Assembly (NCBI GenBank): GCA_023213395.1
Contig: CM041465.1
Location: 172,553,741 to 172,617,740, forward strand
Origin: Cycas panzhihuaensis
Lineage: Eukaryota > Cycadophyta
Reading direction: 5' to 3'
Length of the DNA stretch: 64,000 nt
Within the stretch, counting starts at the first letter, position 1; every line of letters starts with the position of its first letter. Positions 43,600 through 54,429 of the stretch are shown piece by piece. Under the pieces are notes generated by a model. That model was not told the origin of the DNA. It was given only the letters and a program-made list of their open reading frames with translations, and did no database searches. The translations under genes were made by a program, and so were the position numbers.

Positions 43600-44210
43600 C
43601 TCTAGGGTTATTTATAATCCCCCAAGCGGTATGTTCAACCCCATTAGTTGCAACCCTCCATAATATTCGCACCTTTTGACTTAACAATAACTAAACCACA
43701 TTTAACATTAATCATGTGACTTTAGCATTAACTGCCATGTTAACATCATATGTAATGGTTGTAACCTTTGAGTCAAAATGGTTGTAAAACAAGTATAAAT
43801 AAAGAATTCTCAACCCAAGTTCGGTGTGAGGGTTAAGTAGTCAAGCATACCCATAAGGTAAAACATTCCCTGAGCATTATACTTGACAATTGTTTAACGA
43901 AATATTCAGCTACATGGAAAAAAATGTGCATATGTGTTTAAGTATGGATGTATGAGTGTATCCTATATGTTATATTTATGTGCATGTAAGTGCTGACATG
44001 CAGCAACAAGTCAACAAGGTGTGCAAGGCTTGTCAGCATGTCAAGACCAACATCAAGGTGACAAAGGGCACATGATTAAGGTCTAAATGGGCAATTTTGA
44101 GACAAGTGGTGTGCCATACCTTAAGTCAACAGTCATGATGCTCACTTGTGTTGACAACCATGTCCCAACCTTTATAGGATTCTAATAGCTCCAACACAAT
44201 CTACTCAACA
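43600..44210 (+). repeat. LTR M, related to the 5' LTR of element F
   Basis: TATA-like GTATAAATAAAG is at 43794-43805. From about 43805 the sequence aligns with 47190-47503 (ATCAAGCATA.ACCCATAAG, ACATGGAAAA, CAACAAGGTG..CAAGGCTTG, GACCAACATCAAGGTGAC), at roughly three-quarters identity by eye. Ends ACTCAACA at 44210. The left end is uncertain. ATTTACGTGGAAAAACC at 43515 may mark another LTR junction. Confidence 0.6.
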
Positions 44211-45124
44211 TTCTATGAGAAGACTTGACATTTTGGAACTCTTAGATTCCATTTGGAATTGATTTATAGCATTGTATATGCATCGAAATGAAAACTCACG
44301 TCAAGCCATGGTTACAAGAACAACTGAAGAACATTTCTGAAGAGCAATCCTAGAAATGACCAGAAGAGACCCAAAAACAACAAAAATGGTGCCAAAATTG
44401 TCAAAAATAGTTCCACAAAAAGATGTAGAATGGCCAACACCACTCAAGAATGGTTGCAAAAAAGAAATGCTCTTAAGAAATGCAACAACAATAGTTGTAA
44501 TGATGAATGCATAGAGAAAAATGCTTATAGCAGAATAGGAACACATCAAGAATGATTCCCCTTGGGGGAGCTTTTGGGTATTTTCTTTTTAGTTCTTGCC
44601 TTCTTTGCCTTAGTCCTTTACCATTGTAACATCATTTTCTCCATTGAATTTCCAATTATTACAGTTTTCACTTCATCTCCCCCTCGCAACATATCATGAA
44701 TGTAATAGTAGTTAAAGCACTTGTGCAATTGAAGTCCTCTTTCATGAAGTAGGCCATAAAGAAGCATGGTTGCTTTCTCTCTTCATATGGTCAACAAAGT
44801 CTTTACAAAAGTCAACAAACATTAACGGCAAGCAATTGTGAGGCCTGAAACAAAAATAAGAGCAAGCAAAGCTCTAACAAATAGATGAATTAAATCCAAA
44901 TTAAACAAAAGACAAATTTCAAATAATTCATGCAAAGCCAAAAAAAGATCATTTGACTAGCCAAGGTGCAAATGAGAATAGTTCTCGTTAAGTAAATACA
45001 AGCAAAGGTAGACACTTTTTGGACAGATGTTAAGGCAATAAAATTGTAGGAAAAAAATATTCCACTTAATTGTTATAATAAAATCACAACATTAAGCAAA
45101 AATTAAAGCTTGGCAATTGTTTAC
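44211..45124. other. Intron sequence, no gene
   Basis: The first ~400 bp may be the leader of the LTR M element. A minus-strand frame 44301-44549 is unrecognised. The rest is ordinary AT-rich intron up to the exon 2 donor. Confidence 0.55.
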
Positions 45125-45200
45125 CTTCACTGCTTTGTCTTTCAAGAAAGGAAGTGTATCTTTAGATGCATCTTCCAAAGCAACCACAAAGCGTTCAAAC
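45125..45200 (-). CDS. Host exon 2 of those seen: Noc1/CEBPZ-like
   Basis: 76 bp. Its first G completes an Arg codon begun in exon 1 (AG|G), then FERFVVALEDASKDTLPFLK and DKAVK. Acceptor GACTGCTACAG, donor GAAG|GTAAAC. It matches the (Y/F)ERFV.ALE.ASRD.L..LKDKA.K region just before KPEQER in plant Noc1/SWA2. No interruption. Exon lengths 120, 76, 69 and 81 keep the frame across all three junctions, which is strong evidence of a real gene. Confidence 0.88.
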
Positions 45201-45813
45201 CTGTAGCAGTCAAATCTTTTTTAGAAGATTCTAATTGAATAAATTCTCACTTTCCATATGTAAGAGCAAAGGGAAACTTATGAATACAAGATCATGAAGA
45301 AGAGTCACATGCACTAGAATGAGTCATTTAACTAAATATTCAAGTAATGGATGTTTAAAACGATCCATACACAAGAATACATATGTATATATATAGGGAA
45401 GCAATAAATCAAATGCTTTATTTATCCAATATACCCCATCACTACAATAGTGACATATTTACAAAATAATGCAAGTACTTGAGAGACATTCCAAACCCAA
45501 ATAATAACAATAATAATAAAGTTAACTTTAAATGAAAGTCCACTATTTTCATTACTAGTTAGGAATGCCACTCCATGTGTAATGCTCACTTGTAGAAGTC
45601 AAGTTCTTCACTACCAAATGACTAAGAAACCAATTTGAAGAGAAGGCTTGTTCTATGTGTGTGTAGGGGGGGGGGGGTGTTGTGTGGGGTTAGAAGAGAG
45701 AGAGAGAGAGCAAATATCAACCATGATCAAGCCTTGACAAGTTAGCACATACGACACATCAAAAATACAAACATAATAAATACTAACTAAAATAAATCCA
45801 ACTTCTAACATAC
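45201..45813 (-). other. 613-bp intron of the Noc1-like gene
   Basis: Donor GTATGT, acceptor CTACAG. Contains a G run and (GA)n at 45666-45710 (plus strand). No transposon recognised. Confidence 0.8.
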
Positions 45814-45933
45814 CTATGCTTAAGGCAATCTTCCCAATACCAAAAAAGTAGAAGCGACGATCCATCCCTTGACTCCGGAAGAGCATAGAGAGATTGTTGT
45901 ACTAAATATTTAAGCTTTCGATCTGGTAGCAAA
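45814..45933 (-). CDS. Host exon 1 of those seen: Noc1/CEBPZ-like
   Basis: 120 bp: one base completing a codon, 39 codons and two bases. Reads LLPDRKLKYLVQQSLYALPE, SRDGSSLLLFWYWEDCLKH, then Arg across the junction. Acceptor CCTTTGGTCCAG, donor CATAG|GTATGT. LLPDRKLK and LLLFWYWED are diagnostic of plant Noc1/SWA2. The preceding exon (..F..LKELFL in relatives) was not found in the 18 kb to the right; that intron is filled by Athila-type and gypsy elements. Confidence 0.88.
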
Positions 45934-46089
45934 CTGGACCAAAGGAAAGCATAGTTGAGTTAGTTGTTCTTTCAAAATAATAATTTATTTATTTCATTTT
46001 GTCATTGACCAAATTTTTTAAAAAGCACAGAAAGAAGTAGGGAATAATACTAAAACAATATATTGGTGAGGTTAAAAAAGCTAAATATA
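45934..46089. other. Intron sequence next to exon 1
   Basis: Short AT-rich stretch, nothing recognised. Confidence 0.6.
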
Positions 46090-46516
46090 AAAAGTAGTCT
46101 TAACCTCACAACCACATTATTGCACAAAACGTTAGTTCCTATGATGCAAGATAACAATTGGATGACAAGAGGAGAGAGTGCTTATAATTTACTTATAGAA
46201 TGAGCAAATATCTCACATATATGTGGGAGTAGACTTCGATGTTAAGAGAGCACCTGAACAAAGGTCTTAAGGGTATTTATAGTCATTTCCCCTCTAAGAT
46301 TGATTGAATACAAAATTTAATAATAAGCTAAATAAATGGGTCCGAGCAATTATATCATTTGACCGCATATCCATGGCCTATATACCATCAAGCTTGTATG
46401 TGCAATTTATTGTTTTGATACTAAGAACATGATGCCATTCATTCCTATACAAGTCAAATATTAACCTAACCACATATTTGCAGGTAACACAACTTGACAA
46501 ATTGGGTTTATTACAT
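46090..46516 (-). repeat. Probable 3' LTR of chromovirus G
   Basis: Minus strand: starts TGTAATAAACCC after a polypurine-like GAAGGGTGGAAA (46517-46530), with TATA-like ACTATAAATACCC at about 46275-46287. The far end is uncertain. Confidence 0.5.
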
Positions 46517-46519
46517 GAT

Positions 46520-47030
46520 TTCCACCCTTCTAAAAACTTTACCCTCAACCAATTGTGATTCTAAGAAATTTGCTTGAATATGGTTTCCGACTCAAATAAT
46601 GCAACTCTAACTAGCAAATGTCCACCAAAATTCCCGAATCATTTTGGTGTATTTGTCCTTTGTATGTTCATCCAAAATGCCTTACGATTCCAAAACCAAG
46701 TTCCATTTTGCACTTGGTACTAGAAGCTCGATCTAGAGTATATTATGTTCACCTAGTGTCTTTTTAAGGCATGCCACATGGAAAACAACATGTTATCTAG
46801 CAAGAGTAAGAAGATACACTGCATATCCCACCAAATGCAATTCTTCACTAATTAGAGGCACTAGAATATTAACACCTATTTTCCAATTTTGTTGCCTTTG
46901 AATGAAGCTTACTTGTAAAGTTACAAAAGCACATAACTTCAACTGTTGCAACCGCACATAAATCCAACTCCTATGTCATGTTTTAGAATGATGTTTGTCA
47001 ACTTCTTCAATTTTGCAATTTCTATCAAAT
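46520..47030 (-). pseudogene. Chromovirus G integrase C-terminus
   Basis: Minus-strand fragments read WKIGVNILVPLISEELHLVG, VFHVACLKKTLGEHN, VPSAKWNLVLES.GILDEHT and, in a shifted frame, LVRVALFESETIFKQ. The order [12 protein letters not shown] followed by an I(L/V)D block and a chromodomain-like end is that of chromovirus integrases. Nothing upstream of it survives; the Athila-type LTR of F abuts it. Confidence 0.68.
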
Positions 47031-47159
47031 GTTCCTGGAATATCTTCATTATATGTTATCTCTAACCAACAATTCCTTCATTGTTAATGGATTATAACCA
47101 TATAATGACATGAATGTGTATGTGCAATATTTGGCTCATGGGCACTTAGAGCGATTAGG

Positions 47160-47503
47160 AATAGCTCCAAGACTGCTCCAACAAGGATATGAATAGGGCA
47201 TTCTCACCCCGATTTCAGTGCGAAAGCCAAGCAATCAAGCATATACCCATAAGATGAAACATTCCACAAGCATTGTAACTAGTTATTGATTAATGAAATA
47301 CTGAGTCACATGGAAAATGTATGCTATCGCGCTTTGTATATGTTGCATTGATGTGTATGTGAGTGTCAACCTATAATAACAAACCAACAAGGTGCACAAG
47401 GCTTGACAACATGAGGAGGCCAACATCAAAGTGACAACGACACATGGCTAAAGTATAAATGAGTGGTTTCGAAATAACCAATGTGCTATAATAGGAGTCA
47501 ACA
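47160..47503 (+). repeat. 5' LTR of Athila/Tat-like element F, left end uncertain
   Basis: Aligns with LTR M at 43800-44210 and ends GAGTCAACA. TTGGTTCCATCATC follows as PBS. The start may be farther left, but chromovirus G sequence occupies it. Confidence 0.6.
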
Positions 47504-47517
47504 TTGGTTCCATCATC
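47504..47517 (+). promoter_or_regulatory. Primer-binding site of element F
   Basis: TTGGTTCCATCATC directly after the LTR. It differs by a few bases from the TTGGCGCCGTTGCC-type sites of Athila/Tat elements, and from element E's TTGGTTCCATTGCC. Confidence 0.6.
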
Positions 47518-47644
47518 GAGAAATTTGCTTAAAGAAGAGCCCAAGTTCATGAGAGAGAAAAAGTACATGCCCAAAAACCATAGGACACTAGTTGCCGACG
47601 TGATGGTGGTTTCTAACTAAACCACAACAACCAAGGGACCTACC

Positions 47645-49320
47645 AATGCCACCTAAGAAGCCTTCAAGCAAGGAGATTCTAGACTCTAGCCAGAAAACAA
47701 TAATACATTGGGCCAAGGAGCATAAGGTGTGACAGGTGCAAAGAAGAGGCACACCATCAAGAGGTGAGACAAGGGGTGGGTCCACTAATACATTAGAGGG
47801 ATGTTGTTTGTTAACAACACTAGCTATTGATAGTGGAGGAGACACTGCGAAAGTAAAGACAACCCTGGAAATAAAAGAGACCAGCATATTTGACCTTGGT
47901 AGGATAAAGACATCAATTGAGAGAAACCCTTATTTGGACAATAACTCGAAGAGCACAAGTGAAAATGATAAGAAGGCAGAGGAAGGTTTAGGGGCATCTT
48001 AGGAGAATTTTTTCGCAAGAAAACTATTTAATACATTGCCATAGCCAAGAAATGAGACATTTCCGATCCAAACACCCTTAGCAGTTCAAATTTCAGGTCT
48101 AGAGGCAACAATTCAATTAAAGACGTCGCACAATAACCTATTATTCAAGAATAGCGATAAATTATTACTCGATCCAAGTCACCATTGCAATTCGCTAGCA
48201 TAACAATCATAAACACACCTTGTGCTAGCATGCCACCCAACATGGCGGGATCAACAAGATATTATAACAAAGTGCCTTCAACAACCTTATCTTCAAGGAC
48301 ACTTTGAATGCAATAGAATATATATACCTGTTTGAAAACATGATAGAAGTAAGAAGAATCAAGGACAAAGAAGATATCAAGGGAAGATTCGCTTGTACTT
48401 GAACAAGAGTTTTGTTGGTATGGAACAAGCAATTAGATGCCAAAACCAAAAACTCCGAATTAGTTGCCACCAAATTTCAAGAGAGATTCCAAAAATTAAG
48501 AACTAACGAAGTAATGATTCAAGCAATAGGGAACATTAGGCAACAACTAAGAGAATCTACCCAAGATTTTGCAAGTTGGATGGCCATTATAGCTGGGAAC
48601 AAAATATATAGTAAAAAGATACCATAGTATTTAATGAAAAGCTATTTTGTTAATGGGTTCCAACCTAAGTTGAGAACATCCATGAAACAACACCCTAACA
48701 AGTCATTTGCCAGAGCCAAGGAATTGGCAATGGAATTCGAGAAGGAAATGGATCTAGAGGAATTGGGTGCCCAAGATAGTACATTAAAGATGTTGCATAA
48801 GGAAATAAAAGAACTTTGCTCCAAAAAAGGACCAAAGCAAGTGTAAAAGAGGAAAATCCAAAAGTAGAAGCCTTGAGAGAAGAAATAACATGACTAAACT
48901 TACAACTAGAAAAGAAAGAATTGGCAAAAGTAGAGGGTAAGCCAACCAAAAGTCAAGGTATGGGGGCAAATATGGAAGAAAATGGTGCTCCATTTACGAA
49001 TCCACAACCCATAACTGGCAAGATTATTGCTACAATGCACACCATAACAACACAAGAGGTAGAGATCAGGGAAGAGGAGAAACAAGATCATCCTATTTGA
49101 CCAAAACAACACCAAGCCTCCAAAAAAAGAAAAATCCAATTGGGAGATGTCTAATTTGCTTGGAGTTCAAACACTGGAGTTCAAACTATTCATATGAAAA
49201 GAATGAGGATAATGGTACCCACATTTGCATTAAGTGCGAGTTGTATAATCACCCTATGGATAGGTATCCCTTGAGTGCTAAGACAACAAATCTATGTCTA
49301 TAGTGCCAAGCCCATCTAAA
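47645..49320 (+). pseudogene. Element F gag
   Basis: ATG 47645 is chosen because element E starts alike (MPPKKPS / MPPKRPS). The capsid-type region 48412-48846 has FQERFQKLRTNEVMIQAIGN, IRQQLRESTQDFASWM, MKSYFVNGFQPKLRTSMKQH and FARAKELAMEFEKEMDLEEL. Zinc-binding residues occur later, CLICLEFKHWSSNY (an incomplete knuckle), with CIKCELYNHPMDRYP a second Cys/His cluster. Several stops and shifts. Same family as element E's gag (MKNYFVRGLNEKLRSMMHAH). Confidence 0.8.
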
Positions 49321-50300
49321 TCAATGAAACTTCAACCCAAAAGTGCATTGAATATGAAATCAAAGCGATGGGATATTGACTATCCAAATCCTAAGATAGA
49401 AATAGACTAATTTGCACAAGCAAAAAAAACCAATATGCAATAGCCAAAGAAGCAAAGGCCAACCATCCACCGCTAGCATGATATGAAATTTAAAATGTGT
49501 ATACAAGGAAGCAATTGCCCAAGCAAAAGCAAGCAATAGAGTCTCCAAGGTTGCCCCCACGTCACCCAAGCCAACCCCAACATTAGAACAAGCAAAATTA
49601 TTCAACAACATTCCCAAAGAAGATATCCTAAGAATGGTGGGTTTGTTGAAAAGTTTGGTACAACAACTCCAATTAACGAGTCCATTGACATAAATAATTC
49701 AATGGTTAGAAATGGGTATGCTCCAAGTCAAGGATTTGAACGGGATAGTACAAAATATTAATAAGGTGTTGCTATTATTTGACAAAGAGCCTAAAATCAC
49801 CATTAGCATACTTGAGAAGACATTTCAGAACATAATGTCGGTTTAGTAGACAATTTGCTTGCAACCCAAATTTCCCAAAATTTGGGAAGCCTACTGCACT
49901 AAGACTTGTAAGCTTTTCCCTCAAGCTGGCAAATGAACTTCAAGTGAGAACATTGGGGCCACCACTAAAGGTGAAAGAAGACATCATAGGGATGATAGTT
50001 GTAGTGGATTTTACTATTCGAAAGATTGTGGAAGGGGTAGTGTCACATCTAGCCTTACTAGGAAGACCATGGTTATACAATATTAAGTGTGTACAAGATT
50101 CAAACTATCGTACACTCACCCTCAAACAAAATGATGAAATGGTGACACTCCCAATGGTTAAAAAGAATACGATCAAAACCGTACCTAACAACGCCTCCAA
50201 TACCACAATTGCTAGCAAGAAGATAGCATCCTCATTTAATGAATCGATGGCATAATATGCAGTGGAAGAGGTAGGGACCATGAATAACCTTATGAAACAA
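49321..50300 (+). pseudogene. Element F protease region
   Basis: Frame 49944-50255 gives KEDIIGMIVVVDFTIRKIVE and ALLGRPWLYNIKCVQDSNYR, then LTLKQNDEMVTLPM. LLGRPWLY is the conserved C-terminal block of Ty3/gypsy proteases. The DSG active site is not readable upstream. Confidence 0.72.
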
Positions 50301-51480
50301 AACCTAATCAATTCGGTGAACTCCACCCTAACTTGGATTTGGAAGGTGGAGAAATTAACTCTTTTCAAGGCAACTCGCTCCAAGGAGCATATAAGGTAAC
50401 TTGCCCCTCTTTTCAATGCTCTCTATTCTCCATAAATAGTAATATTAATGTCAATAGTAATAAACATATTGATGATTACATGAGTGCCATTGGCAATAGC
50501 AATTCAATTAATAATGAATGCTTGATTTTAGGTAGGTTAATTGGTAGCATAGATAGTGAATTTTTATAGAAGAAATTCACATATATAGAGAGGATCTAAT
50601 TAAACCCTAGGATTCAATAGAATGTTGGGAAGTAGAAATCATTAGTAACCCTAGTGTGAATTCATTAGCCCTAGAGGATTCCCACTCCTCTTGCCCCGTC
50701 ACTTACCCCAACCCTAATCCCTTATCCTTCCCAACTGTAGTCTCAAGGGGGACCCCTAGTCGTACCCTCCTACTTCCCCTTAAGGTGATCTCAAGGGATA
50801 CCCCTAGCCCCTTACCTTCCTATGGGGCAACATCCAAACAAAACCCAACCCTATCCCTAGCCCCTTAACCTGCCCCAGTACAATTCCAAATAGGATGGTT
50901 GAACTCCAATCCATTGGGACAATAGTAAATAATGCAAGTCTAGGATCAATTTTCATTAGAGATGCAATTCCCTCATTCTCAAGTATCAAATTAACAACTA
51001 TTGATCATCACATCCAAAGCACGGAGTATTGGATGTATTATGAAGCATTCAATAAAGACCAACGGGTGATGGACTTTGTCACCACCTTGCAAGGCCCTAC
51101 TTAGTGGTGGTATTTAACCCACCAAACGAATCTTCAAAGATGGTCAGAATTGCAACATGCATTATGGCTTAGGTTTAATAGACAAACCATTCCATAGATA
51201 CAAAATTTCCTAGCGTAGAGGTGTCCCCTTACCATCTTATGAGAATGTAGAAACATATGGAGGAAAGAAAGTATCCCCAAGAGAGATTGGAGCCATAGTG
51301 GATACTTTGTTTCCTCCATACCTTTTCCCCAGGAATGGATTGTAGGTAAAGATAGGGTTAGGGAAACAAAATGGGAAAAAATAAAACCCATGTTTATCAA
51401 AACATTTTCCTATAAAACAAAAAACACCGCTCTTAATAGAATTCTTAGTGATATCAAAAAACTCTTAGAGTGAAATGCGT
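50301..51480 (+). other. Segment between protease and RT of element F, with a gag-like stretch
   Basis: Mostly broken. At 50950-51170 the residues IQSTEYWMYYEAFNKDQRVM, DFVTTLQGPT, a stop, WWYLTHQ and WSELQHALWLRF resemble a gag capsid-type domain (..W..F..TL.G.A..W......W.EL...L..RF). A gag-like domain between protease and RT is unexpected. Confidence 0.45.
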
Positions 51481-51699
51481 AGTTGTCATTGAATGACAGT
51501 AGCATTACACAATGAGAGCCTAGAAGAGGAGGAGATACACATATTCCCCCTTGAGTATAGTAGACTTAAATTTGAGGATAGGGAAATTACAGATAAACTT
51601 GGTCATAAGATTAATAAGAATAAACAAGTAAAAATCTAAGAATTAAAAACAAAGAAGCTAAATATGGAAAAGTGAAATGAACCCCCAACACATCACAAT

Positions 51700-52650
51700 T
51701 GAGAACTACTAGGATAAGCAAATGGTAGCTCAGGCCCAGGCATTGGTCGAAGAATACCACAACATTTCCATGTGGTCATATAAACACTTGAGGGCCATTC
51801 CACTTGAAATATGAATACACCAAATAGATCTCATAGAGAGAGCAAAATTGGTTAAGTAGAGGTCATACCAAATGAATCCTATTTTTAACAAAGAAGTTAA
51901 GGCTGAGTTGGATAAAATGTTAGATGCAAGATATATCTACGAGGTTGGCTACAACGACTGGGTTAGCCCAGTGGTTGTAGTTCCAAAAAAGAACAGGAAA
52001 ATTCGAGTTTGTGTTGATTATTGACAACTCAACAAAGTGACAAAGAAAAATACATTTCCAATACCATTCACAAAAGATATGTTGGAAATAGTGGGAGGGA
52101 ATGAGATTTACTCTTTTAGAGATGAATTGAATGGGTATAACAAACAAAAGATTAATCTAAAATCACATTTGTCACAGAATGGGTGACATATGCATATCGC
52201 ATTATGCTACTAACATTCACTCACGCCCCTATGACATTTCACTAAATCGTGATGAGTATCTTCAAAAAAAAATATAGTAAAAAGTGGTTGTTTTGTTGGA
52301 TGATTGGATCTTATACAACATTCTAAAGAATCACATTGAAAATATACATTAAACATTACAAACATGTCAAGAATGTAAACTCTATTGAACCCGAAGAAAT
52401 GCACATTCCCTATACCTTATAGGAACTTACTAGGTCGCATTGTGAGTAAGGAAGAATTACAAACAGACCTAGCAAAAGTATCAATTATATTGAATTTCAA
52501 AATCCCAACCACAAGGGAGCAATTGAAGGGATTTTTATAGTTAATAGGCTACTACCAACGATTTATTAAAGGATATACCCATATCTTTAGACCCTTCGAA
52601 GAATTATTGAAGAAAAATACTGAGTGGGAATGCCTCTCAATTTACAATCA
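51700..52650 (+). pseudogene. Element F reverse transcriptase
   Basis: LDKMLDARYIYEVGYNDWVS, PVVVVPKKNRKIRVCVDY, a stop, QLNKVTKKNTFPIPFTKDML and the broken palm follow. After the lost YxDD region come LNPKKCTFPIPYRNLLGRIV-like and LKGFL.LIGYYQRFIKGYTH, the thumb and connection. The catalytic YADD box is not readable. Confidence 0.83.
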
Positions 52651-52659
52651 ATTACATAC

Positions 52660-53020
52660 TAGCGCAACCCAAAGCAAAAGAAAATAGACCACCCAATTTC
52701 ATTTGCCAACTACAAACTAACAAGGGCATAATAGAATTATGCAATAAGGGTAAGGGAGGCACTTCAAATGGTTTATGCATTAAAAAAGTTATGCTATGGT
52801 CAAACCCATTCATATTTTACGCCAATCACCAAGAAATAATATATCTCATTAACAATGCAGTGCTACAAGGAAGAATAGGTAGGTGGTTGATGCTCTTTCA
52901 AGAGTTTACCTTTCGAATAGTGGTTAAACCAAGGAAGGCACATGTAATACCAAACAAATTATCTCAAATTAATAATGGACAAAATGCTTCTAGGATCATT
53001 GGAGACTTCTGAAATGCAAG
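52660..53020 (+). pseudogene. Element F RNase H
   Basis: NPFIFYANHQEIIYLINNAV, LQGRIGRWLMLFQEFTFRIV and KPRKAHVIPNKLSQI match the RNase H end of Athila/Tat elements (F..DHQAL.YLV.KP..TGRI.RW). The 5' half is broken. Confidence 0.85.
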
Positions 53021-54303
53021 CTTGTTTAAAGTAAAAGCAATCACCCTAGAATGGTATGAAGGAATTATGGAATATTTGTTTACTTGGGAATTACAACAAG
53101 AACTGGATAAAGCTAAAACAAGGCACTTGATAAGGAAAGCCAAGCCTTATCAATTAATCAAGGGGGAACTCTACCAACTAGGGCCAGATGACATAGTTCG
53201 GCAATGTGTTGCTCCCGATGAAGTTAAATAGAGTATCACACAAGCGCATAAGAGAGTGGCTAGTGGACATGGAATCAAAAGAAATAACAGGGAGAAAAAT
53301 TCTTGGTGCAGGACTATGGTGGCCAACCTTGTTTAAAGATGTTAAAAATTGGGTTAAAAATGGTGATGTATGTCAAAGAATAGGGAAACCTCATTGCCAA
53401 GATCTTCGCCCATTAAAACAGATCTTTCCCAAACCTCCCTTCAAAAAATGGGGCTAGATTTTGTTGGTCCCATTCACCCTACCACTTGGAGATCCCAAGC
53501 CTGATACATTCTAGTAGCAATCGATTACATGATAAAATAAGTAGAAGCATGACCTTTACAACATGCTAATGCCCACAAGACCACCAGATTCACTTACAAG
53601 GCTATCATTACAAGGTTCGAGCATCCCCTAGAACTAGTGAGTGACGAAGCCTCACACTTATTAGACAGGATAATAGAGGAACTCATGAAAACATTCTTTA
53701 ATTAGCCATAAAAAACTCATACCATATGACCCTTGAGCAAATGGCCAAGCAAAAAGTTCAAATAAAATAATTGAAAATTGCTTCTAGAAAATTTGTGATA
53801 TTGGGAGGACAAATTAGGCAAAAAAACTCTCTTTTGTATTGTGGCCATTTTGAACCATGGATAAACAATCAACAAGCCAAACTCCATTCCAATTAATGTA
53901 TGGAATGGAAGCTCTTATTCCATATGAATTTAAGATTCCTAGCCTTTGGGTTGCTTTAGCCTGTCACTTGGATGATGAGGATTCATTAAGAGAATGCTTG
54001 TTGCAATTGCTAAAACTCGAAGAAACAAGATATACGGCAAATTGAATGCACAATATTAAAAAAAGTAGACAGGAGGCAAGGAACAACTACTATTTGCATG
54101 CACCATAGTTCCATCAGGAAGACCATGTACTCTTGTATGACAACAAATTCTGCACACATCCAGGGGAACTAAAAATATGTTGGTTAGGACCCTACCTAGT
54201 AGCAAAAATATTTGAAAATGGAGCAGTGCAACTAAAAGAGCCAGATGGACCACCATTATCGAAGTTGATCAACAGTAGGAGATTGAAACCCTATTGCCAC
54301 TAG
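53021..54303 (+). pseudogene. Element F integrase
   Basis: Order: LIKGELYQLGPDDIVRQCVA (linker), shifted zinc finger (VNWVK-type remnants, CQRIGKPH), LDFVGPIHPTTW with the first Asp (about 53453), VSDEASHLLD for the second region, then TPFQLMYGMEALIPYEFKIP, LLQLLKLEETRYTAN (53857-54045) and the C-terminus PYLVAKIFENGAVQLKEPDG, SRRLKPYCH with TAG at 54301-54303. Same clade as the fragment at 1-683. No ORF follows; element E starts within 130 bp on the other strand. Confidence 0.87.
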
Positions 54304-54429
54304 GGTAACCTAATTCTAACAATATTAGCCATATGTACAATAGTGTGTTGCTAACATGTTGCTTGAAATTAGAGACAATCAAGCCTATCCCAATGTTAGG
54401 AATCTAATTCCTCCCAAATTGCAGACAAA
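54304..54429. other. Junction between convergent elements F and E
   Basis: 126 bp separating the 3' end of F's integrase from the 3'-most gag sequence of E. No LTR, polypurine tract or PBS is visible. Confidence 0.6.

Larger units (their letters stand above)
23215..45124 (-). other. 21.9-kb intron of the Noc1-like gene, packed with nested retrotransposons
   Basis: Donor AAG|GTAAAC at 45124 and acceptor TTTGCAG at 23215, in matching phase 0. It contains Copia LTR L, LTR Q, chromovirus fragment P, element N, gag-only element B, gypsy C, a Copia gag and an Athila-type LTR. Only about 0.4 kb next to exon 3 and about 0.9 kb next to exon 2 look transposon-free. Confidence 0.78.
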
